A DNA stretch of 64,000 nucleotides, taken from Planctomycetota bacterium (GTDB taxonomy: Bacteria > Planctomycetota > Uabimicrobiia > Uabimicrobiales > JABWCH01). The notes below the pieces were generated by a model. That model saw only the letters and a program-made list of their open reading frames with translations. It was not told where the DNA came from and did no database searches. The translations under genes and the position numbers were made by a program. The DNA is taken from contig JAGOMP010000006.1 in NCBI GenBank assembly GCA_017993505.1, positions 1-64,000 of the forward strand, written 5' to 3'. Position 1 is the stretch's first letter. Each line of letters opens with the position of its first letter. Shown in pieces: positions 24,820 to 34,198 of the stretch.

Positions 24820-26595
24820 ATGAAAAAACTATTTTTCATTATAGCTCTAGTATGCATGATTGCACCTATGGCTGACGAAATCATGCTTTCTCGTGGAACA
24901 ACAGGGCTTAGTATTGTTGCAGATCAATTACAACAACGTGAAAAAGCAAGTTTAGTTTTAGAATGCAATATTCATTCTATTTTTACAGATGAAGTAGAAA
25001 CAGAAGTTGGCACCTTTACAAGATTATCTGTCCCTGGTTGGACCAATGAAAATGCTGTAGGTGCACCTGACATCCCTGTATTAACAAAATTGATAGAACT
25101 CCCACGTGGTGGCGAAGTTTCTGTACATGTACTCAATGAAGTAGAAGCAACTGCAGTACCAGTCAAAAATCTAGTGTATCCTACCCAACCTTCTTTTCGT
25201 AAAGACAAAACAGAAGTACCCTTTTCTTTTGACAAAGATTCTTATTTTAGAAATGAAAGAAAAGAAGTCGTCAAAGTAGAAGAAGTTGGTATTTTAAGAG
25301 GTAGTCGACTAGTATTAGTACAAGTTTTACCCATTAGTTATGATGCAGAAAACAATATGCTCGCTATCCAATCGAACATTCAATTCGAACTCATAGTAGA
25401 AAATGCAGATTGGGAAGCTACTCATGCAGCAAAAACAAAATATGCTTCGTCTTATTTTAGAAATGCATCTACCAGCGTTATGACTCCAGCTTCTTTAGAA
25501 TGCAGTGCACGAGGCGACGTTCATTATTTAATCATTGCAGCAGATATTTTTAAAAACAGTGCTAAATTACAAGAATTCATCGCTTGGAAAGAATCTATTG
25601 GCTTTGCAGTAAAATGTGCTTTCACAGATGAAACTGGTGCAACCAATGAATCTATTCGAGACTATGTAAAAGCAACATATGAAGGCAATTGCCCTCCTAC
25701 TTTTGCTCTATTTGTAGGCGATCATGAAGAAATTCCTGGCTGGTCTAAATCCTTTTACACAGATCTATATTATTTTACAGTAGACGGCTCTGATTATCTA
25801 CCTGATGTAATGTACGGCAGATTTTCTGCAAGAAATGAAGAACAACTTGCTCCACAAGTAGATAAAACAATCGCATACGAAAAAGGTATTTTTGCAGATG
25901 CAGACTTCCTCAAACGATATGCACTCGTTGCTGGTTATGATAGATACTGGGCAATTAAACGTGGATATCCACAAATTCGTTATGCTATCCGTGAATATTT
26001 CAAAGAACCTCATTATGTAGCAAATGAAATGGGTGGAAACGTATTCTTAACAAGCACATCTGGTGAAAACAAAGACAAAATCGTCGCACTTGTAAATAGT
26101 GGAGTAGGTTTTTTCAATTATACAGCTCATGGCGACGTCACATATTTTTGTGATCCTGCTTTCAGACCAACAGACATTGACAACTTAACAAATAAAAATA
26201 TGTACACCGTAGTATTGGCTAATTGTTGCTTAACAGGATCTTTCCAAGCTGACACATGCTTTGGTGAAAAATGGCTACGTGCTAAAGATAAAGGTGCTAT
26301 TGCTTTTATCGGCGGTTCTAGCTATACATATTGGAACGAAGATTTTTGGTTTGGTATTGGAACATGTACAATAACATCTAGTGTTGATGCAGGTAATCCT
26401 CCAGCAAAAGAAGAAACAGGCGACGGCACGTATGATGCTGTAATGCAAAAAGATTACGACAATTGCAATTTTGCTCTTATTATTGGTGGAAACTTAGCAG
26501 TAGAAGCTTCCAATACTTCCAGAAAAGAATATTATTGGAAAGTATATCATCTATTTGGTGATCCCTCTGTAAAACCAGTTTGGGCAAACAAATAA
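24820..26595 (+). CDS. Secreted C25-family (gingipain-like) cysteine peptidase
   Basis: A 591-aa precursor with a signal peptide (MKKLFFIIALVCMIAPM). A propeptide-like region of about 200 residues (LSVPGWTNENAVGAPDIPVL) is typical of C25 proenzymes. The catalytic domain (about 230-590) has the dyad His437 (NYTAHGDVT) and Cys470 (ANCCLTGSF), matching the gingipain H-G and C-x-x-G-x-F motifs. LPDVMYGRFSA and FVGDHEEIP are further family motifs. It lacks an Ig-like or C-terminal sorting domain, so it ends right after the peptidase fold. It likely acts in the periplasm or outside the cell, with unknown specificity. Confidence 0.92.
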   Translation: MKKLFFIIALVCMIAPMADEIMLSRGTTGLSIVADQLQQREKASLVLECNIHSIFTDEVETEVGTFTRLSVPGWTNENAVGAPDIPVLTKLIELPRGGEVSVHVLNEVEATAVPVKNLVYPTQPSFRKDKTEVPFSFDKDSYFRNERKEVVKVEEVGILRGSRLVLVQVLPISYDAENNMLAIQSNIQFELIVENADWEATHAAKTKYASSYFRNASTSVMTPASLECSARGDVHYLIIAADIFKNSAKLQEFIAWKESIGFAVKCAFTDETGATNESIRDYVKATYEGNCPPTFALFVGDHEEIPGWSKSFYTDLYYFTVDGSDYLPDVMYGRFSARNEEQLAPQVDKTIAYEKGIFADADFLKRYALVAGYDRYWAIKRGYPQIRYAIREYFKEPHYVANEMGGNVFLTSTSGENKDKIVALVNSGVGFFNYTAHGDVTYFCDPAFRPTDIDNLTNKNMYTVVLANCCLTGSFQADTCFGEKWLRAKDKGAIAFIGGSSYTYWNEDFWFGIGTCTITSSVDAGNPPAKEETGDGTYDAVMQKDYDNCNFALIIGGNLAVEASNTSRKEYYWKVYHLFGDPSVKPVWANK

Positions 26596-26638
26596 GATTC
26601 GTTTCTAAAAAAAATGTAATCATTAATCTATAAAAACC

Positions 26639-26682
26639 ATAGGCATCATTTCAGAACACACAGGAAAATGATGCCTATTTTT
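26639..26682 (+). terminator. Terminator of the C25 peptidase gene
   Basis: Perfect 13-bp arms ATAGGCATCATTT (26639-26651) and complement (26666-26678), then a T-run. Confidence 0.85.
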
Positions 26683-26699
26683 CTATTGATGGAACATAT

Positions 26700-28310
26700 A
26701 TGAATAAATGGATATGTTTTTTATTGCTATTTACTATTTCTGTATGCTATGCCCATGAAAAAACATCGTATCAAATCATTGATTATTATTGGGCCCAACA
26801 AAATTTTAAAGAAGTGAAACATCTGGGAGAAAAATTTTTACAAGCATATCCAGATAGTGAATATCGATATGAAATTATCAGTATGTTAAAAAAAATTGAA
26901 CAAAAAAATATTCAAATCTATGGTGTAAATACGATTTTTTTTGAACCTCAAAAGCCACTTTCTTTTTTTATGGTGGCACTGAATGTACCAGAAATTCATT
27001 TTGAAATAAAACACATCCCTTTAGAAACACTTTTGCAAGAAAAACGTAATCTCCATATTTTACCACATACTGCAAAAACTATTCAGACATGGATAGAAAA
27101 AAATGTTGCTAAAGAACACATGTTTTGTAAAGTGATCCAAATAAAACCTTTACCACAAGGCTGTTATTTTTTAGTGGCACGCTATCAAAATATTATCAGT
27201 GACCTTGGTTTTTTTGTCACAGATTTAGGTCTTGTAACAAAACAATCAGAAAATAAATTATTACTTTGGACTAGTCTACTCAATGGACAAAAAAATGTAA
27301 ACCCTACAGAAATCTATATATTTCACAACCAACAAATAATTCAAAAAGCACAGACTAATCAACAAGGAATTTTTACAACTACATTACAAAAAGATCAAAC
27401 ACCTATTACTATCCTTGCACATTCCAATGGAAATATTGCGATCACAGATATGCATTATTTTTATTATCATGGATTGCAAAAGCGATGCTATATTTATTTG
27501 AACAAAGAAGAGTATTTGCCAAATGAAACTGTACAAGCTCATATTTTAGCATGGCAAATAGATTCTGTAACAAAAGGATTGTTTGTTCCACAAAATAAAA
27601 TTTATCTAAGCATTCAAGATGAAACATGGCATAATGTATATCGAAAAGAGATTACATTAGATGCTTGGGGACATTCTCTCATTCATTTTAAGATTCCTCA
27701 TAATATGAAATTCGGAAGATATTGTTTTCGAGTTTATGGTGCAACATTAGGAGAAAAATATTTCCATATTTTAGAAAAAACAAAAAAAGTAGAAAAAAAA
27801 GATGGAAATCTTAAAACAAATACTATAGAATATATAGAGAACCAACAATCTCTCTCTCTTCCCAGTGGTTGGAAAAATAGATATATTTTGGCAACGTATG
27901 AAACAAATAATTTAGAAAATTTTCAAGTATTAAAAGATGTAGAAAAAATAGAAATTTTAAAATTAAAGACATTCTTACCAAAAATTCAACTTTCTTTACA
28001 TCAATTTCACAATAGAGAATTAATTCAAAATACATTGCCTATTTTTTTAGGAGAAAAAGTTATTTTTCAACCTAAAAGATTATGGAATTATAAAGACATT
28101 TTCTCCGAATTTCAGCAATATACACAAAATCCCCTTATACAATTCCCAGCCTATTCCATGCCACAAAATTATTTTTTAAATGCTCTCCCTAATCTCATTG
28201 AATTTTTCTGTGAACATTTTAAAAATAATATTTCCACCATAGATTCTTTACAATTTGAATTTCAAAGCGATTTAGAACATAGATGTTGGTTTTCTAAAAC
28301 AATAAAATAG
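26700..28310 (+). CDS. Secreted alpha-2-macroglobulin-like fragment (MG domains)
   Basis: A 536-aa exported protein (signal MNKWICFLLLFTISVCYA). A short helical repeat at about 25-65 is followed by beta-rich domains. Residues about 255-355 match the MG2 macroglobulin domain: a Y-L-P-N-E-T-V segment, IYLSIQDETW, and an L-D-A-W-G-H-S-L-I-H-F-K-I-P segment before FGRYCFRVYG. An MG1-like domain may lie before it (about 190-250). There is no bait region or thioester motif (CxEQ), and the protein is a third of the usual length. It could be a relic or a short adaptor. A lipoprotein gene follows at 12 bp, and a secreted peptidase gene precedes it. Confidence 0.7.
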   Translation: MNKWICFLLLFTISVCYAHEKTSYQIIDYYWAQQNFKEVKHLGEKFLQAYPDSEYRYEIISMLKKIEQKNIQIYGVNTIFFEPQKPLSFFMVALNVPEIHFEIKHIPLETLLQEKRNLHILPHTAKTIQTWIEKNVAKEHMFCKVIQIKPLPQGCYFLVARYQNIISDLGFFVTDLGLVTKQSENKLLLWTSLLNGQKNVNPTEIYIFHNQQIIQKAQTNQQGIFTTTLQKDQTPITILAHSNGNIAITDMHYFYYHGLQKRCYIYLNKEEYLPNETVQAHILAWQIDSVTKGLFVPQNKIYLSIQDETWHNVYRKEITLDAWGHSLIHFKIPHNMKFGRYCFRVYGATLGEKYFHILEKTKKVEKKDGNLKTNTIEYIENQQSLSLPSGWKNRYILATYETNNLENFQVLKDVEKIEILKLKTFLPKIQLSLHQFHNRELIQNTLPIFLGEKVIFQPKRLWNYKDIFSEFQQYTQNPLIQFPAYSMPQNYFLNALPNLIEFFCEHFKNNISTIDSLQFEFQSDLEHRCWFSKTIK

Positions 28311-28322
28311 GAGCTAAACATT

Positions 28323-28721
28323 ATGAAATATATTTTTATCTTCACAATTATCAATTTCGTGTTCCTTGGCTGTAGTTCTTATAGTGAAAGATTGCAAAAA
28401 GAATACGACCTTGTTTCCAAAAAAATTGAAGGCGTACAAAATGAATTAAAAGCAACAGTGAATGCACAACATGCTGCAGAAGATTATTTAAAAGCTTTTG
28501 AAAATTATAATGAAAAAATAGAAAAATTACAAAATGTACGAAGCCAAAATGACGACGAAGATATCCCTATAGGACCGTCAGTAAAAGTAGTAAAAGATCC
28601 TTATAAAGCAACCGAGAGTATGAAAGGAAATTATGATATTCTTTCAGATAAAATTTCTGAACTTAAAAAAGAACGTGCACGCATTGTAGAGGAACAAGTA
28701 AGAATAGAAAAAGAAAAATAA
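28323..28721 (+). CDS. Coiled-coil lipoprotein of unknown function
   Basis: A 132-aa protein. The signal peptide ends in a lipobox (NFVFLGCSS) with lipidation expected at Cys17. The rest is mainly charged coiled coil (residues 20-75 and 105-132) with an acidic break between (NDDEDIPIGPSVK). An AGGAG site lies 9 nt before ATG. It follows the MG-domain gene by 12 bp and is probably co-transcribed. No named family recognised. Confidence 0.75.
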   Translation: MKYIFIFTIINFVFLGCSSYSERLQKEYDLVSKKIEGVQNELKATVNAQHAAEDYLKAFENYNEKIEKLQNVRSQNDDEDIPIGPSVKVVKDPYKATESMKGNYDILSDKISELKKERARIVEEQVRIEKEK

Positions 28722-28793
28722 CATTTTTTATTTATAAATTTAAAAAAAGTGGGAATAAAACAAGAATTTAGACATAAGATAGATTCTTTTCTA

Positions 28794-28821
28794 TTGACTT
28801 TCTTATGAAATAGTATATAAT
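28794..28821 (+). promoter_or_regulatory. Promoter of the TPR gene
   Basis: TTGACT (28794-28799), a 16-bp spacer and TATAAT (28816-28821), about 105 bp upstream of the start codon. A small hairpin (AATAGCAA, 28886-28893, with TTGCTATT, 28899-28906) lies in the leader. Confidence 0.7.
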
Positions 28822-28925
28822 CAAAATGAGTTTTTTTGACTGCCCACTCTCATTGTAAATATAGCAATAGAGTTACGAATTATTAAATAGCAAGTGATTT
28901 GCTATTAGCAATTAAGGTGGTAAAT

Positions 28926-30284
28926 ATGGATGTATCAAAATTTTATGTTAAAGTAGAAGAAGCACTAAAACGGCGTAATTATGATTATGCTATAAAAATT
29001 TTGAAAAATCAGATTTTAACGTGCAATCCCAATGATGTAAAAGCTCGCAAATTACTAAGAGCAACTTGCATTGAAAAATACAAAAATTATGGAGAACTCA
29101 AACCTGCTGAAGTATGGCGCAAAGGCATTGGATCATATATCATAATGCAAATTTCCAAGATAATAAAAAAATGGGATACAGTGATTGATCATGCAGAAAA
29201 CTTTTTACAATACGATCCTAAAAATATTCCTGTTTTATTTGCTCTTGGTGAAGCATGCATGCATGCCAATTATCTAGATACTTCCATATCTGTATTTGAA
29301 AATATTCTAGCTTTTGATGGTAATCACGTCAAAGCACTCAAAGCATTGGGCAAAATTTGCGAAAAAGAAAATGATTTAGAAAAAGCAAAACATTATTACC
29401 AAAGAGCTTTGAAAATTAATCCTAGTGATGACGAAAGTGAAAAATTAGTCAAAGATCTTTCTGCACAAATCACTGCCAATACATATGGTCAAGCAAAAAG
29501 TAGTCATGAATTATTACGAGACCAAGAAAAAGCCAAAGATTTGGAAGATGAACAAGCTATTTTACGAACAGATGAAGATTATCTTCGTGCTATTGAAAGA
29601 ACGAAGAAAAAATTGGCAAGTGACCCTAAAAATAGAAAAGATTTACGTCGATTAGGTGAATTGTATCAAAAATCTGCACGATACGATCAAGCTGTAGAAG
29701 TATACAATCAAATTTTACAACTAGATCCAACTAATGCTGATATTAAAAACAGAATCACAGAATGTAAAGTAGATCGAATGGATTTTGAAGTTCGTTCTAT
29801 TCGAGAAAAATTACAAAAAAATCCCAATGACGAACGACTCAAACAAGAATATCAAAGAGCCATGAAAAGAAAATTGGAAGTAGAAATCCAAGAATACAGT
29901 CAACAAATTCAATCGCAACCAACAAATATGGACTTACGCCATAAACTTGGCTTAGCTTATTTCCAAGCAGCAAAATTTGATGATGCCATTGCTCAATTTC
30001 AATTCTCTGTGAAAGATCCTAGAAAGAAAAACATTGCACATTCCTATATGGGACAAGCATTTATGAAAAAACAAGAATTTGACATAGCCATTGAGCATTT
30101 TCAATCTGTCCTTGATAGCATAAGTCCTAAAGAAAGAGAATATAAAGAAGCTATGTATTGGATTGGTCAAGCTCATGAAGCTGCAGGACATCAAGAAGAA
30201 GCGTTAGAAGCTTATACTACTATCTACAGAGAAGATATTAATTTTAAAGATGTTCAGGCCAGATTAAAAAAATTACGAAATTAA
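28926..30284 (+). CDS. TPR-repeat protein
   Basis: A 452-aa cytoplasmic protein made almost entirely of tetratricopeptide repeats. Clear units include IPVLFALGEACMHANYLDTS, HYYQRALKINPSDDESE, RRLGELYQKSARYDQAVEVY and LGLAYFQAAKFDDAIAQF. The start at 28926 (MDVSKFYVK) is preferred over an in-frame ATG 27 bp upstream because AAGGTGG lies 6 nt before it. There are no TM segments or signal. TPR arrays act as protein-binding scaffolds; the partner is not evident. Confidence 0.88.
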   Translation: MDVSKFYVKVEEALKRRNYDYAIKILKNQILTCNPNDVKARKLLRATCIEKYKNYGELKPAEVWRKGIGSYIIMQISKIIKKWDTVIDHAENFLQYDPKNIPVLFALGEACMHANYLDTSISVFENILAFDGNHVKALKALGKICEKENDLEKAKHYYQRALKINPSDDESEKLVKDLSAQITANTYGQAKSSHELLRDQEKAKDLEDEQAILRTDEDYLRAIERTKKKLASDPKNRKDLRRLGELYQKSARYDQAVEVYNQILQLDPTNADIKNRITECKVDRMDFEVRSIREKLQKNPNDERLKQEYQRAMKRKLEVEIQEYSQQIQSQPTNMDLRHKLGLAYFQAAKFDDAIAQFQFSVKDPRKKNIAHSYMGQAFMKKQEFDIAIEHFQSVLDSISPKEREYKEAMYWIGQAHEAAGHQEEALEAYTTIYREDINFKDVQARLKKLRN

Positions 30285-30302
30285 CCATTATACTTTACTT
30301 TA

Positions 30303-30352
30303 TTGGAATCTTGCAAAGCCAAAATTCCAAAATACTCTAACATTTGAGAGTA
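30303..30352 (+). promoter_or_regulatory. Two hairpins in the rpsT leader
   Basis: TTGGAAT (30303-30309) pairs with ATTCCAA (30324-30330), and TACTCT (30333-30338) with AGAGTA (30347-30352), just before the rpsT start region. S20 is known to autoregulate in other bacteria, so a control structure is plausible. Confidence 0.45.
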
Positions 30353-30388
30353 CGTATTTATTTAAAATCACAAGGAGTTATTTAGTTT

Positions 30389-30691
30389 ATGCCAAATTTG
30401 AAATCTGCCAAGAAACGCACAAGACAAAATGAAAAAAAGAGACTACATAATCGCACTTTAAAATCTGCTATGCGTACACAAGTTAAAAAATTTTTAGCCT
30501 GTATGAAAGAAGATAGCATAGAAGACGTTAAAAAAACATTAGATAAGACTGTGAGCGTTTTAGATAAAGTTGGAAAAAAAGGCATTCTCCACAAAAATAA
30601 TATTTCAAGAAAAAAATCCGCTCTCTACAAAGCTTACAACCAACTTGTAGCCACCAAAGCAGCAGAAGCAATTATAGAAGAATCAAAATAA
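30389..30691 (+). CDS. rpsT: 30S ribosomal protein bS20
   Basis: A 100-aa basic helical protein that binds 16S rRNA early in 30S assembly. The N-terminus MPNLKSAKKRTRQNEKKRL and the segment KNNISRKKSALYKAYNQL are diagnostic. A strong AAGGAG site lies upstream. The length (usually 85-90 aa) is slightly extended. It is transcribed alone and followed by a terminator at 30767. Confidence 0.97.
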   Translation: MPNLKSAKKRTRQNEKKRLHNRTLKSAMRTQVKKFLACMKEDSIEDVKKTLDKTVSVLDKVGKKGILHKNNISRKKSALYKAYNQLVATKAAEAIIEESK

Positions 30692-30766
30692 ATTTGCTCG
30701 CATAGAATCAACACACAAATTATTCTGTCGCTGATTCTATTGGGGTTTATAAAACAAAGTGGTATG

Positions 30767-30807
30767 GAAAAAGCAGCGTCTACAAAATTGTAGAAAGCTG
30801 CTTTTTC
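30767..30807 (+). terminator. Terminator after rpsT
   Basis: GAAAAAGCAGC (30767-30777) pairs with GCTGCTTTTTC (30797-30807), with an inner CTACA/TGTAG stem and a T-run. Confidence 0.85.
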
Positions 30808-30820
30808 TTTTATACAGAAA

Positions 30821-31384
30821 GTGCAAAAATTGCAAGAAAACACAGTCATTAAGTATAATACAATAGATTTACCTTTAGACCCGACTGCCTTGTTACATGG
30901 TGAAAGAAATCCTGTATACCTAGTATTAGATAATATTCGAAGTGCCTTTAATGTAGGTTCTGCATTTCGTACAGGCGACGCAGCACTTGTTCAAGAAATT
31001 AATTTAATTGGAATCACAGCATATCCTCCCCATCCTAAACTCGCAAAAACAGCACTCAACAGCACAGAAGTTGTCCCATGGAAATATTATTCTAGCGGTG
31101 TGGAAGCCATACAATACTTAAAACAACAAGGTATTTGCATTTGTTCTATAGAACTTACAAGCACAAGTACAAATTTTTGGGACTTTTCATTTCCAAAACC
31201 AATTGCTCTTGTATTTGGAAATGAAGTCACAGGTGTGTCCGATGAAATTCTTTCCCTTTCTGATAAATGCTTATATATACCGATGCAAGGGAAAAAAACA
31301 ACACTCAATGTAAGTACCTCACTCGGAGTTGTTTTATTTGAAGTGTTGAGACAATGGAGTCGTACACAATCACAGCAATACTAA
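30821..31384 (+). CDS. SpoU/TrmH-family RNA 2'-O-ribose methyltransferase
   Basis: A 187-aa SPOUT methyltransferase without an extra RNA-binding domain. The three family motifs are present: NIRSAFNVGSAFRTGDA (motif 1, with the catalytic Arg), PIALVFGNEVTGVSDEI (motif 2), and YIPMQGKKTTLNVSTSLGVVLFEVLR (motif 3, SAM knot). It methylates ribose 2'-OH in tRNA or rRNA; the target is not decidable. The start is GTG at 30821, only 14 bp after the rpsT terminator, with a weak ribosome site (AGAAA), so its transcription may come from read-through. Confidence 0.88.
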   Translation: MQKLQENTVIKYNTIDLPLDPTALLHGERNPVYLVLDNIRSAFNVGSAFRTGDAALVQEINLIGITAYPPHPKLAKTALNSTEVVPWKYYSSGVEAIQYLKQQGICICSIELTSTSTNFWDFSFPKPIALVFGNEVTGVSDEILSLSDKCLYIPMQGKKTTLNVSTSLGVVLFEVLRQWSRTQSQQY

Positions 31385-31422
31385 ATCTCGTTAAAAAAAA
31401 ATCCACATCTTGGGAGAAAAGC

Positions 31423-32235
31423 ATGGGGAAAATAGCATTAATAGGAGACATTCATTCTAATTATGAAGCTTTAGAAGCAGTTTTAAAAGATATAGATCAG
31501 TACAATGTTGAAGATATTATTTCTTTAGGAGACAACATTGGATATGGTCCTAATCCAATTCTTGTATTACGTAAACTATATGAAAGACAGATTTTCAGCA
31601 TAGAAGGCAATCATGACAATGCTATACTTGACCAAAAAGCTTTTATGGACTCAGGTGCCCATGGTCCAGCACTCAAAGCCATTGAATGGACAAGGGATCA
31701 ACTTTCATTAGAAATTAATAAAGATCCAAGTTTTGAAGATATCGCAAGTTGTTATTTCGGAACGCCTCCATTCACACAATTGCCTGATGATCCCATTAGC
31801 ATACTCACCCATGGTCGACCAGGAAACAATAAAGTACGATTTGATTATCTCATTGAACCAGAAGATTTCTTATTACCTACAAGATACATGGTGAAAAAAA
31901 ATCTTCGAATCGCCTTTTTTGCCCACACACACCAACAAGGATTTTGGGAAGTCGATGAAAACGGTGTCTCCGTCCTAGATCTAGATTATGAATCTCCCAT
32001 GACATTTACAAAAAAAGAACTAGAAAACTGTATACTTTTTATCAATCCTGGAGCAGTAGGACAACCACGTGATAATAATCATAACTCTGCTTATATGATA
32101 TACGAATATTTAGAAGATCGATATAATTTCATATTCCGTCGAGTTGCTTATGATTATGAAACCACTATGGAAAAAATATACAATATACCAGAACTTGATG
32201 ATCGTCTAGGAGATCGTCTTTATTTTGGTAATTAA
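31423..32235 (+). CDS. Calcineurin-like metallophosphoesterase
   Basis: A 270-aa protein with all metal-binding motifs of the family: GDIHSN, GDNIGYGPNP, GNHDNA, THGRPG and AHTHQ. It belongs to the YfcE/diadenosine-polyphosphatase-like group by motif order. The start at 31423 (MGKIALIGDIHSN) is preferred over the upstream in-frame ATG at 31354, which would overlap the SpoU gene; GGGAG lies 6 nt before 31423. The substrate is unknown: nucleotides, phosphoproteins or phosphodiesters are all possible. Ser/Thr kinases nearby make a phosphoprotein substrate conceivable. Confidence 0.88.
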   Translation: MGKIALIGDIHSNYEALEAVLKDIDQYNVEDIISLGDNIGYGPNPILVLRKLYERQIFSIEGNHDNAILDQKAFMDSGAHGPALKAIEWTRDQLSLEINKDPSFEDIASCYFGTPPFTQLPDDPISILTHGRPGNNKVRFDYLIEPEDFLLPTRYMVKKNLRIAFFAHTHQQGFWEVDENGVSVLDLDYESPMTFTKKELENCILFINPGAVGQPRDNNHNSAYMIYEYLEDRYNFIFRRVAYDYETTMEKIYNIPELDDRLGDRLYFGN

Positions 32236-32315
32236 TATAGAGTTATTGAATATAGAGTATTTTATTGTGTTCTGTTCAAAAGAACTTCAACATAAACTTT
32301 TTTAGATAAAAAAAT

Positions 32316-34115
32316 ATGGAAAATATTAGAAATTTTAGCATTATTGCCCACATTGATCATGGTAAATCAACATTATCAGATAGAATTTTAGAAATATCAA
32401 AAGTTTTTACAAAACAACAAATGCGAGCACAAATGCTCGATACAATGGACATAGAGAGAGAGCGAGGCATCACTATTAAAAGTCAACCGATTGCCTTGCC
32501 TTATACAGCCAAAAATGGCAAAGAATACTTACTCAATCTTGTAGATACTCCTGGACACGTAGACTTTACATATGAAGTATCTAGAGCATTGGCTGCATGC
32601 GAAGGTGCTCTACTTTTAGTGGATGCCACACAAGGCGTAGAAGCACAAACAGTGGCTAATTTATATCTAGCTTTAAGCTGTGATCTAGAAATAATACCTA
32701 TTATCAATAAAATTGATTTACCCTCCGCAGACATTGAGAGATGTCGTGACCAAATCGATAAAGAACTAGGATTATTACCTACAGACGCAGTCTGTGCTTC
32801 AGGGAAAACAGGTGAAGGAGTAGAAGATATATTGGAAGCCATTGTAGAACGGATTCCTGCTCCTAAAGGAGATCCCAATGGTAAACTTTCTGCACTTATC
32901 TTTGACGCTATCTACCATGCTTACCGTGGTGTGATCATTTATTGTCGAGTTTTTGAAGGTACTGTCAAACCAGGAGACAAAATTCGATTTATGACCAATG
33001 ATCACGAATATGAAGTCGAAGAAGTAGGCTACTTACGAATTGAACGTGTTGAAAGAGATGAACTCTCTGCTGGGGAAGTAGGCTATATCATAGCTGGCAT
33101 TAAAGAAATTCGTCATGCAAAAATCGGTGATACTATTACGCATGTAGACATGCCTTGTGATAAAGGACTTCCAGGATTTCGAGAAGTAAAACCAGTTGTA
33201 TTTTCTTCGTTTTATCCCATTGCTTCGGAAGATTATCCTGACCTTTCTGATGCCATGGATCGATTGCAACTCAATGATGCGTCTTTTCATTTTCAAAAAG
33301 ATACATCAACAGCACTCGGTTCAGGATTTCGGTGCGGATTTCTTGGACTTTTACACTTAGAAATTACCCAACAAAGATTGGAACGAGAATTCAATCAATC
33401 TTTAGTTGTCACTGCACCCTCAGTACGTTATAGATTTGAACTCACGAATGGTGAAACAATTTATGTGGATAATCCTATTTTTTATCCTGATGTCACAAAG
33501 ATTGAAAAATCAGAAGAACTTATTGTTCGTGCTACGATTGTATTGCCTGCAGAATATATTGGTAATATTATTAAACTATGTATGGAACGAAGAGGCGTAC
33601 AACAAAGCATGCACTACCTTGCCCCCAATCGTGTAGAACTTATCTTCCAAATTCCTCTTGCAGAAATTATGTACGATTTTTACGACCAACTCAAGTCAAG
33701 ATCTCGTGGTTACGCTTCCTTTGATTATGAAATCATAGGATACCAAGAAAGCGATTTAATTAAAGTAGATTTTCTTGTTGCTGGTGAACCTGTAGATGCT
33801 TTAGGCATTATCATTCATAAAAGCCAAGCTGAGCATAGAGGAAGACAAATTTGTAAACGCCTTAAAGAAAGCATCCCAAGACAAATGTTTGCAGTGGCAC
33901 TCCAAGCTGCAGTTGGAGGCAAAATCATTGCTCGAGAAACTATCTCAGCATATCGAAAAGACGTACTTGCTAAATGTTACGGTGGCGATATTAGTCGAAA
34001 GAAAAAATTGCTAGAAAAACAAAAACAAGGCAAAAAAAGAATGAAAATGGTGGGACAAATTGAAATACCACAAGAAGCTTTTCTAGCTGTTTTGAAATCT
34101 GGAGATGATTCCTAA
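32316..34115 (+). CDS. lepA: Elongation factor 4 (LepA) GTPase
   Basis: A 599-aa translational GTPase that binds ribosomes, promotes back-translocation in vitro and aids 30S biogenesis. The G motifs are AHIDHGKST (G1), RGITI (G2), DTPGH (G3) and NKID (G4). The C-terminal LepA-specific domain is present (ISAYRKDVLAKCYGGDISRKKKLLEKQKQGKKRMK, partly quoted here as CYGGDISRKKKL). Length is exactly typical. A terminator follows 3 bp after the stop. Confidence 0.98.
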   Translation: MENIRNFSIIAHIDHGKSTLSDRILEISKVFTKQQMRAQMLDTMDIERERGITIKSQPIALPYTAKNGKEYLLNLVDTPGHVDFTYEVSRALAACEGALLLVDATQGVEAQTVANLYLALSCDLEIIPIINKIDLPSADIERCRDQIDKELGLLPTDAVCASGKTGEGVEDILEAIVERIPAPKGDPNGKLSALIFDAIYHAYRGVIIYCRVFEGTVKPGDKIRFMTNDHEYEVEEVGYLRIERVERDELSAGEVGYIIAGIKEIRHAKIGDTITHVDMPCDKGLPGFREVKPVVFSSFYPIASEDYPDLSDAMDRLQLNDASFHFQKDTSTALGSGFRCGFLGLLHLEITQQRLEREFNQSLVVTAPSVRYRFELTNGETIYVDNPIFYPDVTKIEKSEELIVRATIVLPAEYIGNIIKLCMERRGVQQSMHYLAPNRVELIFQIPLAEIMYDFYDQLKSRSRGYASFDYEIIGYQESDLIKVDFLVAGEPVDALGIIIHKSQAEHRGRQICKRLKESIPRQMFAVALQAAVGGKIIARETISAYRKDVLAKCYGGDISRKKKLLEKQKQGKKRMKMVGQIEIPQEAFLAVLKSGDDS

Positions 34116-34116
34116 T

Positions 34117-34150
34117 AAAAAATATGACGGTTGAACCGTCATATTTTTCA
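34117..34150 (+). terminator. Terminator after lepA
   Basis: AATATGACGGT pairs with ACCGTCATATT around a 3-nt loop, flanked by A and T runs. Confidence 0.85.
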
Positions 34151-34198
34151 ATCACATAATCTATTTTATACAAAAATTTAATAATGGATGTATGCAAC

